NCBI GenBank assembly: GCA_009760885.1
Contig: CM019719.1
Span: 35,381,584 to 35,445,583, forward strand
Length of the DNA stretch: 64,000 nt
DNA from: Achatina immaculata
Taxonomy: Eukaryota > Mollusca > Gastropoda > Stylommatophora > Achatinidae
Reading direction: 5' to 3'
Shown piece after piece: positions 56,106 to 64,000 of the stretch; within the stretch, counting starts at the first letter, position 1; each line of letters opens with the position of its first letter. Below the pieces are notes generated by a model. That model was not told where the DNA came from and ran no database searches. It saw only the letters and a list, made by a program, of their open reading frames with translations. Made by a program: the position numbers and the translations under genes.

Positions 56106-56179
56106 AGTCACCTGGGGCTTGGCATATGCCCAGATATGGAAGAGTCACCTGGGGCTTGGCATATGCCCAGATAAAGATA
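56106..56179. repeat. 37-bp direct duplication
   Basis: AGTCACCTGGGGCTTGGCAT plus ATGCCCAGATA occurs at 56106 and 56143, spacing 37 bp. Confidence 0.9.
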
Positions 56180-56776
56180 ACTCTCTCATGCTTACAAATA
56201 ACTAAAAGCTTTGGAGGACATGAACAGACTTGCAAGTTTGGAACCGAAATGTTAAAGGATCTGCGAAGGTCAGAACGATTACAGCACCAGGAAGAAGTTT
56301 AAAGCCTGTAGGAGGTCTAAGTCAGACAACCCGTCACGGTTGAGCCGATCTCTTAACAAAGTAGGTGGGGCAAGGCTATGACATATTTATGTCAGCATTC
56401 TATGATACCATAATATTTTGAACAAATAACGCAAGAAAAATTATTTAACGATCGGGAGAATTTTTTGTTGTTGTTCTTCTTAATATCGCACCCGGATTCT
56501 CTGATTTTAAAACTTTTGCAAATGTGAAGAGAACATGCTTGGCGAGTTGTGTTGCAAGAAAATCGTTTTAGATCTTGGATGCTGAACAAAGACAGAGAAG
56601 AGAGAACATATTAGTAACATGCAACATGTTCTTTGATCTGGAACGGCAAATCCTAATGCATGCTATTTCCAGCAACTAATAAATATTTCAGCGTAATCCA
56701 TACAATTTTAGACGAACATTTAAATGCACACATAATCTTTTAGTCATAAATTTTGCAAAGGTAAATTTGTATCAAT

Positions 56777-56783
<7 letters not shown>

Positions 56784-56830
<47 letters not shown>

Positions 56831-57253
56831 CATTAAGTGCCCAGGGCACATGGGGCTTCCGCAAGGGTTTTCCACAAATGCCTGTCCTTTGGCTTTTTTC
56901 CGCTCTTCCCAATTGAGCACTCTATTGCTCAACATCCTTTCTGTTGTTCTTCTCCATGTCTCTTTTGGTCTACCCTTACTTCTGTTCCCCTGTGGTGTCC
57001 ATCTTAGTGCTACTTTTGGTGGTGATTTGTCAGTCATTTGGACCACGTGTCCCAACCATCGCCAGCGTCTTTCCTCAATAATTGCTGTCAGTGGCTTCAT
57101 CTGCTATTCTGCCAATAAGATGTTATTTCTTATGGTGTTTGGCCAAAATGTTCTTCTAATTCTTCGTAAACATTTAGTCTGGAAAGAATTCAACTTGTTT
57201 TCTACTGTTTTGGTGATTTTCCAGCATTCACTTCCGCAGAACATTACTCTTTA
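56784..57253 (-). mobile_element. LINE 3' fragment, family F6, next to a (TA)n run
   Basis: Minus-strand RT C-terminus (57253-56828): MKPLTAIIEERRWRWLGHVV, QMTDKSPPKVALRWTPQGNR, SKGRPKETWRRTTERMLSNR and PCGSPMCPGHLMF. Its 3' end abuts a (TA)n tract at 56790-56827 and a (CA)n run. Other copies of this family end next to (GA)n (50636) and TATATAATCATCACC (19570). Confidence 0.85.
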
Positions 57254-58555
57254 AATATCCTGATGCAAATTTGTGTGGTTAACTAAAACTAATACTTCGA
57301 ATCGTCCATCACATTATTTTTCCTGTTTAGAAAGAAGCTGTAATTGATACGTTGTTTGCTTTCAAATACTATGAGGTTGAAGGATTTGCTCTTCTGCTAA
57401 TAAGCACGTCTTTCTTTGTAATAAAAAGAACGAAGACAAAAACATGTTCATATGTTTCTTCATTTCATTAGAGGTACATAATAAGACTAAACTAACCTAT
57501 CTCAGAAAAGACTTCTTTGTAAGTTCTTTCATGACAGCGTTGCCTTGACCCCTACTTAGTTAGAAATCGGTTAGCACTTCTATGTTGCCAGGAGACTCTG
57601 CGATGGTCTTGGATGCCCGCTTTTCGTCAGATAAGCTTTCCAAAAAAAAATCACATGGCAATCCACAGCCATGTCCTAGTTTTGTACCAGGTCTCAGGTA
57701 TGATGCAAGTCACGTCTGTCTTGGCTAGGTCACGCAATGTTCATCTTATCAGCTCTTATCAGGAAGTATCCTTGCCAGTTTCATTATCTGGATATACTTG
57801 AATTGCGTTTTTCTACGGTTGTCAGCGTCGTGAATGCGATGTGCCAGATAAGTTCTGGCCTAAGTTTGTCTAAGCACTTTAGCAAGATACCAGACAAAAT
57901 TAATGTGCGCTTTGCACACTGTACACAATCAATGTATGCGTTCACGAACACGCACAGTAGCACACGCAGCGCACACGTAATTCCTCTCAAACAGCCACAA
58001 CCACTTTTTGACGTACATTACGTAACGCACAGAATTCTTGAAGGAAGAGTGGCTGCCTCCTCTGTTACCTGTGCTAAGACTGTAGATCCATTGTGCTGCA
58101 AGGACAAAATGTCACGAGGCACTGATTTAAGTTTTTGAACTGCTGCCAGTTGCTGGCATTTACCTGTAGCTCGGAGCCCGTAAGAGTCTGTGTGTATCAG
58201 GATTTACCTGTGCGAGGTTAACTAAAGGATACGTTCTGTGAGTATTGAAAACATATGATACTAACCTACTACACAACTGGCAATGGTAATGATTTTGTTT
58301 TTCTAAAGTAAAATGCATTTTCAGTAGCAATTTTTCTCGTCGCAGATTATAACAGAAGCATGTTGAATGAGAAATTAACAAAACTTCGTTAACACTAACC
58401 CCAGTTTTGAAAATGATAATGAAAATGGTTCTTTTCATTTTCCACTACGTTTGTTGTTCTTTTTTTTCTGGTCATCTTTCTTCAGAATTTCAGAAAAAGA
58501 AATATATTCTGTGCAGTCCATCTTTGCCAATAGATATACAAGGAGAAGAGCCTTG
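57254..58555. other. Non-coding, nothing recognised
   Basis: Unique-looking sequence of 1.3 kb. A 133-codon + frame (57737-58138) shows no motif, codon pattern or splice context that I recognise, so it is not called a gene. Confidence 0.5.
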
Positions 58556-59362
58556 AAGTGCTCTATCGAGCCTGTATTACTACATGAGAGCGAATCCTGG
58601 TCATTAACAGAAGCAACAGCGAGACCATAAGAGACCACTGAAGTATGGTTCCTGCAAAGAATGTTAAGAATATCATAGACAGCCAAAATAACAGATAACC
58701 TAAGGAACGAAAATGAGAAACGAACCTTGATAAACTTAAAGTAAGAGAACAACAAAGCACTTTAGTGAGACGTGAGAGAAAGAAAAATCACAAGAGAATT
58801 ACCTGGGATTCGAACACAGACTCCGGTAGGACGAGCAGCCGTCTAGCCACGAGAGAACAGCGTATTATCGACTTAGGTAGTTGCTAAGTCGATAGTACGA
58901 TGTTCTCTCGTGGCTAGACGGCTGCTCGTCCTACCGGAGTCCGTGTTCGAATCCCAGGTAATTCTCTTGTGATTTTTCTTTCTCTCACGTCTCACTAAAG
59001 TGCTTTGTCTATGATTTTTTCGAGGTTTAATCCTACAATATTTGTTCTCTTACTTTACCGTACCAAAACCTCGCAGTTTCCTATTTATAAAAAATTGTTC
59101 CTTGATAAACATACTACGGAGGAGACATTCTATGTTCAATGACTATATAATGAAAAGAGTAGGAACTGAAAATTTTGTGGCAACAGGGAAATTTGTAGAC
59201 AGGAGAGGGAGAGAGACCAAGACAGAAATTCTTAGATGGTTTGACAAAATGGTTTGGCAGAAGCACAACAACAAAACCGATGAATAACATGAGAGATCGG
59301 AAACTGCAGAGAGACATGGTCGCGATGGCTGCAGGTATGGCGTCTGGTGATGATAGCTTTTC
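58556..59362 (+). mobile_element. LINE C-terminal fragment interrupted by a foldback SINE dimer
   Basis: The left block (58556-58740) reads LLHESESWSLTEATARP-like, EVWFLQRMLRIS and KITDNLRNENEKRTLIN. The right block (59098-59362) reads NILRRRHSMFNDYIMKRVGT, ENFVATGKFVDRRGRETKTE and ILRWFDKMV. The order is that of RTE-like ORF2 ends, and the SINE dimer sits exactly between them. It ends near a GGTGATGATAG (weak tail). Confidence 0.72.
58741..59097. mobile_element. Head-to-head inverted SINE-A dimer, near-perfect palindrome
   Basis: Left arm 58745-58872 and right arm about 58880-59040 are reverse complements over about 130 bp with a loop of a few bases. The centre itself is a hairpin: TATCGACTTAG, GTAGTT, CTAAGTCGATA. 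Each arm has the tRNA-like head (TAAGTCGATAGTACGATGTT; GTGTTCGAATCCC at 58943-58955) and the SINE body GATTTTTCTTTCTCTCACGT, ACTAAAGTGCTTTGTC. The right arm alone extends to CCTCGCAGTTTCCTATTTAT and GTTCCTTGA at 59097; the left arm is truncated there. Confidence 0.88.
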
Positions 59363-59394
59363 CTAAGAATTACTATAACAGACTTCAATAACAG

Positions 59395-59515
59395 CAAACT
59401 ATGGTCCAGTATGACAAAGTCCAGTATCTAATGACTGATTCTGGCTCTGATATACAACAAACTATGGTCCAGTGTGACAAAGTCCAGTATCTTGAATCTC
59501 ATGACTGATACTGGC
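59395..59515. repeat. Direct duplication of about 60 bp
   Basis: ACTATGGTCCAGTATGACAA and ACTATGGTCCAGTGTGACAA begin two copies (59399 and 59460), both followed by AGTCCAGTATCT and GACTGATNCTGGCTCT. Confidence 0.88.
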
Positions 59516-59639
59516 TCTCATTTCCTATTCTTCCTATATACAGAATCATTCTCCATATAGCATGGTCTTTCGCCACTTTTATTCATCTCATGCGGCTGAC
59601 GAAAAAAAAATCTCACTATTCATGCTCTAGAAATGGATT

Positions 59640-60312
59640 ACCTCAGTTTTTGGTCCACCATGTGGCCCCTTTCCATTCAGAAGTTCGCCATATACTGTTT
59701 GTATTCGGGTAACGTTGCTCCCGCCAACGTAATCTTCTTTTGCTGAATATTATCATTATGGATGGAACATAAGCACGCCACAGCACGTCACAGTTATTTA
59801 CTTTGACTGCCATTTGATATTCATTATTTTGCGAAGGCAGGGAAGATATCAGCTTATTATTATTATTAAACATCTGAACCGCATATCCATTACCAGGTCA
59901 CCCATACGCAGGTCAGAATCTTTGCCATCTAGAGACTGAGTTACATTTTTCCTTGTAATTTTCTTAAGTGTTCCAAATGTAGCATCTACCTTTCCTGTTT
60001 GTGTATTGATTTCTTTGTCTAGAACAAAGTTGGTTGTAACAGTAGATTCAAAGGCCATCTACACTGACTCCGGCGAATTTTCGTTCAAAATTATTGCATT
60101 AGGTGACGTAGTTGTACCTTGTATAAGAACTACCAGTGCTTGCTTACTGTCTGTAAGTATTTATTACAGTCTTTGGCTAAAATGTTAATCAGTGACTGTT
60201 GAGTAGTTTCTCTGATAAACAACAAAAGGCTGGCGTTTTCAGCATATTCAAGCAGGATTTTTGTCTGTGTCTTGGCTGTTAAGTCGTGATATTTTAAATA
60301 ATGATGCAACAA
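59640..60312 (-). mobile_element. LINE RT fragment, family F7
   Basis: Minus-strand RT palm to connection region in several frames: EYAENASLLLFIRETTQQSL (a decayed YADD box), NKYLQTVS, then after a frameshift VVLIQGTTTSP-like, VTTNFVLDKEINTQTGKVDA and TFGTLKKIT. This is a family distinct from F1-F3. Decay is heavy and the catalytic Asp pair reads AE. Confidence 0.7.
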
Positions 60313-61060
60313 ATCTTAAGTGAATGATAACATCGTCCACTGATGTACGCGTATGAAGGCAGCGATGCGAATTTTGAATGAGAAGAAAGTCAAGGCGAAG
60401 TCTTCTTTAGCTCCAGTCTTAATAACACTCTTATCAGATATTCCTGAATATTGTCTTATCTTTGGAGATTTGGGGGGGGGGGAGGGGGGGGTGAAGACAG
60501 CCGATAAGGTAATCAGTGACCCATAGCTGACCAAGACCCTTTCCCACCTCTCCGTGGTACCCACAAAGCCTGGCTAACGGGACAGGGATCGTCATAGTCC
60601 CAATGGTGGTGGAATCTGCTAAAGAAGCATTGCACACCCCCCCCCCCCCCCCGCTTTTTAGCTGTACTCCGGGACTGAAAAAGTAGCCGCTATAACCTGC
60701 TCCCACGCCGATACGACGCTGTGCCTCAACATCTCTACAGCATCGGTTGCAAAGAACAACAGCTTGCAGTTACAGGGAGCTTGTACAAGTACAATCTTTG
60801 GAGAATGATGTAATAAAGTAATAATCCTTTCTTCTTGCTTTGTCTTCTTGGAACTGTGAGCGGAATATCCTTTACAACCGAATGAGTGAAGATATCAAAG
60901 CAAATGTATCGTGCTGATTGGAGAATGAATTAGTGCAGCAAGTTTTCAGACTCAAGGTTAAGAATCAAATGTGCACACATGCTTGCAATATTACATCTGA
61001 ACTGACAGACAGGTGACAGACAAAAATGCCCCCCTCCCCACAATAATCTTAGATCAGACA
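60313..61060. other. Non-coding, possible LINE 5' part
   Basis: The minus-strand frame 60706-60434 (GYSGYFFSPGVQLK, TIGTMTIPVPLARL) resembles retrotransposon-associated sequence but I could not assign it. Poly-G near 60473-60490 and poly-C near 60638-60653 are present. No gene was recognised. Confidence 0.4.
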
Positions 61061-61072
61061 ATTTGATCATAG

Positions 61073-61250
61073 TCACTCACTCACTCACTCACTCACTCAC
61101 TCACTCACTCACTCACTCACTCACTCACTCACTCACTCACTCACTCACTCACTCACTCACTCACTCACTCACTCACTCACTCACTCACTCACTCACTCTC
61201 TCTCTCTCACACACATACATATACATATATATATGTATATATATATAACA
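61073..61250. repeat. (CTCA)n microsatellite, about 30 copies, then (CT)n and (TA)n
   Basis: About 120 bp of perfect CTCA repeats (61075-61197), followed by TCTCTCTC, a CACACA run and TATATATA. Frames read as serial SLTH and are artefacts. Confidence 0.97.
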
Positions 61251-61499
61251 AGCCAGAATAGACGTTTGTTTTATGATGCATAGCCATCTAGAATAGAATT
61301 TTATCTTTGATATATCAAGAATAGACATTTATCTTTGATGATAATTAGAATAAAATGATATATATGAAATACTACCAGGTAGAATAAACCGTTATCTTTT
61401 ATGAAATATCAATCACAAAAAACTGTAATAAACAAATCTATAATCTACAGTCTAACACTTTTCTTTGGTAAGTCTACATCAGGGTTTCTCAATCAGTCT

Positions 61500-61640
61500 C
61501 GGGAGAACTCTAGGGTTTCCGTAAGAAATTATAATTTAGGAGAAAAGAGCTATCTAGGTTTTCTGTAACAAACTATAATTTAGAAGAAAAAAAGCTCTCT
61601 AGGGTTTTCGTAAGAAATTATAATTTAGAAGGAAAAACAC
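61500..61640. repeat. Tandem repeat of about 50 bp, 3 units
   Basis: TCTAGGGTTTCCGTAAGAAA, TCTAGGTTTTCTGTAACAAA and TCTAGGGTTTTCGTAAGAAA begin three units, each followed by TTATAATTTAG and AGAAAA. Confidence 0.88.
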
Positions 61641-62055
61641 GTAAACTTGGTTTGTAAACAGATCCAACAGAAAAATATGCTTCTTAGTTTAAACAGAATC
61701 GATCACCGGCAATTATTACTGAACTATTACATCAAATATCTATACTAAATCACGCCAGCGTAGGTGCCCAGATTTCTGTAAAGTATTTCATCGAGACGTG
61801 AACATTATCTCAAGGGTTCCCCAAGCTGAAAAGCTGGGTGTACATAACTGCTGGAGTGTGACGAGATAACCACCGTCCTGAGCCCTCTTAACTCCCAGTT
61901 CCCTCCAGCCAATTGCTGGGGGAGGGATGGGGAAGATGCCTGCTCCAATTATACAGCTTTTTTTTTTGGGGGGGGGGGGCGCTTGTATTGTGACATTTAT
62001 GGTGTCTAGTTGTAAATTTCAGTGTAACTCATTTCTATGTACAAAGTGTGCTTAT
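61641..62055. other. Non-coding, nothing recognised
   Basis: No gene was recognised. Contains a T run followed by a G run near 61961-61979. Confidence 0.5.
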
Positions 62056-62059
62056 CATA

Positions 62060-62275
62060 TATGAAGGTAAAGATAAAATTCCCGTTTCCATGCCGTTAAG
62101 GCACATTGTTAGGCCCGTATTTTCCATGACTTTAGGCACATGAAAGTGTGATGTGATTAGTATCACGCCTGGCCGTTTTACCTTCCCAAATTTCGTTGGT
62201 ACACATTTTTGAGGCTGAGTCGACCACGGGTGTGTACATGGAAAAAAAATCCCACTGCTGGGACTGGACCCGGTC
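62060..62275 (-). mobile_element. SINE-B copy
   Basis: Minus-strand copy with the body GTGATGTGATTAGTATCACG, CCTGGCCGTTTTACCTTCCC and the 3' part TTCCCGTTTCCATGCCGTTA, AGGCACATTGTTAGGCCCGT. It continues into CCACTGCTGGGACTGGACCC (a degenerate head). It abuts an F2 LINE tail at 62271. Confidence 0.8.
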
Positions 62276-62945
62276 AGTCATTTGCGTGTCCCTCGGGGAA
62301 CTTTGCTTCCATAACAGCTCTCGTGTAGGCTTCCCGGTTCTTTGCCTCCCTAACAGCTCTCCTGTAGGTCTCTATGTTATTTGCCTCCCTAACAGCACTC
62401 CTGTAGGCCTCTCGGTTGTAAACAACACGCCCTGCTGCTGATGCATCCATTTGCAGATCATCAACGATGTCTTGCAGCCATCTTCGCCTTGGTCTTCCTT
62501 TCTTTCTATTTCCCATTATGTACCCTTCCAAGACGGTCTTCTCTAAATTCTCATGACGTTTATTGTGTCCAGAATATTTAAGTTTTCTCTGTTTAATCCT
62601 CTTTACTAACCAGCCTTCTTCAATATTAAATTATTGTAGTATGGATATATTTGTTCTTTTTTGTGTGTGTTCATGATATTTGAAGAACTTTTCTGCAGTA
62701 GGAGTGCTGTTGGGAAGGCAAAGTTCCGCAAGGGACATGCAAATGAATGAATGTTCTGTAGCATTTACATTCAAAGGCATTTATGTGTTTCTCAGCTGTT
62801 TTGTTAAGTGTCCAGGTCTCACAGGCATATGTTGTGATGGGAAAGATGCACGCCCTTAAAAATCTTATTTTTATAGTTCTCTCTGTTCCTCTCCACAGCT
62901 TCTTTAGTTGTTTCACCCGCACCGTAGGTGTCATACTGAAAGAAG
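62271..62945 (-). mobile_element. RTE-like LINE copy F2c with nested tail insertion
   Basis: Minus-strand 3' half of the F2 family: LWRGTERTIKIRFLRACIFP, ITTYACETWTLNKTAEKHIN, AFECKC near 62945-62760, then MEGYIMGNRKKGRPRRRWLQ and DIVDDLQMDASAAGRVVYNR. The end has three tandem copies of a 12-residue unit (REAYRRAVREAK-like; 62305-62415). A 48-bp piece of the family's own 3' end is inserted in opposite orientation at about 62700-62750, flanked by TTCTGCAG and TTCTGTAG. The 3' tail is a GTCAGTCA run at 62273-62280. Confidence 0.85.
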
Positions 62946-63740
62946 ATTCCACGAATAAATTCCCGCATGTTTTGGATCAAAAAATAAAAGTATGCTCCCT
63001 TTACCACCAATTTCTTGTAAGTAACTTTTCAAAACAATAGACTGCCATATACTGAATTTCACACACAGATTATCAATAGTATTTCCGACTATTTCCATCA
63101 TTGCTGTATAAATAAATACAGTTTTTACAGTTTCTACAACTGGCAGTTAGTGTCACAAAACGTATACTGATCTCGATTAAAAACAATTAAAACTTGGCTA
63201 ACTCACTAAATGTTATAATGTCCGTCAATAAAAACACGGAAATGGAAGTTCTACTTTCAAATGTCATGCGCAGTGATAAGTTAAATAAAAATTAGCACCG
63301 TTTCTTTAACGAAAGGAAACGCCGCGTCGAACGGTTGCTAAGCGGCAGACCATACATAACAAGCGCTTGTGACTTCAAAAGGTGATCTGCAGGGGAAGAG
63401 CTAGACCGTCCATTTTTTGATATATGCAGTCAACATCTTCTAGTTGTGATCTGTACTATTACTTAATGACTTTGTATTACGTAGATCCAATGCAGCTGAT
63501 CCGTCACTGCCAGTGACAATACACTCCAATACACTTCTTGCTTCTACGCTCACTTTCATGTTAACAAAGTTTACTTTTTCCTTTGTTGTTTGCCCTTCCA
63601 GGTCCTGGGCTTAAGTCCGCCCGATAAGCCTACTTGGCTGCCAGTCCCTGTTGTGTGAGCGTATTTTAACCTTGGCAGAACAAACTCTTCATTATTTGTG
63701 TATAAAGAGTAAAGATAGTCCCATAGCAAAGTGCCGTAGG
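62946..63740. other. Non-coding, nothing recognised
   Basis: No coding potential, RNA or element was recognised; AT-rich. Confidence 0.5.
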
Positions 63741-63890
63741 GGGTGAAGCGTTAGAGACCTCATTATGCTGGGTCATCAGCGTATGAGGTAGGGTGACCAG
63801 TTCCTTTCCTCGCTGCCTTTACTTCCCAGATTTTCTCTGGTACCCATTTTACGAGGCTGGGTCTACCTCGGGGCCGTATTGGCCCATTAT
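63741..63890 (-). mobile_element. SINE-B-like fragment
   Basis: GGGTGACCAGTTCCTTTCCT, CGCTGCCTTTACTTCCCAG, TACCCATTTTACGAGGCTGG and GTCTACCTCGGGGCC line up with the body of the 62060-62275 SINE (ACACATTTTTGAGGCTGAGT, CGACCACGGG). The tRNA-like head was not found. Only part of the element is in the window. Confidence 0.6.
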
Positions 63891-64000
63891 ATTTGTGTAT
63901 GTCACTTCACAGTGACACTATAAATGTGGGCAAGACATGTCGATGAAAGAGCAAGAGAAGTCGATATAGGAGCAAGACACACTGGTACAGAACAAGACAC

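Noticed and set aside
57737..58138. 133-codon + frame as a gene
   Set aside because: No domain, no homologous block that I recognise, and no splice or polyadenylation context.
58870..58965. A functional tRNA gene
   Set aside because: A tRNA-like A-box region and B box exist, but no complete acceptor, D and anticodon arms could be drawn, and the sequence recurs within a repetitive dimer. It is treated as a SINE head.
61063..61248. SLTH-repeat frame
   Set aside because: It is a translation of a perfect (CTCA)n microsatellite.

Overview
This is a eukaryotic, AT-rich, intron-containing window from an animal. The multi-exon gene is metazoan. The repeats (RTE-like and RNase H-bearing LINEs, Penelope-like elements, Tc1/mariner elements, tRNA-derived SINEs, long minisatellites, many poly-G and poly-T tracts) fit a lophotrochozoan, most plausibly a mollusc such as a gastropod. 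The species cannot be read from the sequence.

The only recognisable host gene is on the + strand. It is the 3' end of a TNRC18/BAHCC1-family chromatin gene (Drosophila relative: winged eye). Nine exons (3239-3982, 10112-10220, 11928-12042, 13844-13919, 14274-14382, 15138-15254, 15847-16050, 20256-20542, 22805-23011) join in one frame across every junction. They give 655 codons: a Ser/Lys-rich linker, a Tudor-like region, an acidic linker and a C-terminal BAH domain. One intron has a non-canonical GC donor. Upstream exons lie before the window or were not recognised in 1-3238.

The introns and the 41 kb downstream are repeat territory. Intron 3983-10111 holds two minus-strand LINE copies, one split by a Penelope-like element (4790-6631) with a 13-bp target-site duplication. 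A second Penelope-like copy (47863-49502) also has a 13-bp duplication, with one mismatch. Both carry long inverted terminal arms, and the arms contain a motif resembling the hammerhead catalytic core. At least eight LINE families are present as decayed 5'-truncated copies. Several of them end at the 3' side in (ATG)n, (ATGA)n or another microsatellite. Two Tc1/mariner relics lie at about 38.35-39.84 kb and 53.65-54.29 kb.

Tandem arrays are unusually abundant. The largest is about 2 kb of a 33-bp unit (32162-34160), with a 213-bp higher-order repeat at its right end. Two adjacent arrays at 20636-21690 appear to be built from two different parts of one SINE. The same SINE occurs as head-to-head inverted dimers at 43.6 kb and 58.7 kb.

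I found no rRNA gene, no functional tRNA gene, no CRISPR array and no intact autonomous transposon. Most long ORFs outside the nine exons are transposon remnants or by-products of repeats whose unit length is a multiple of three.
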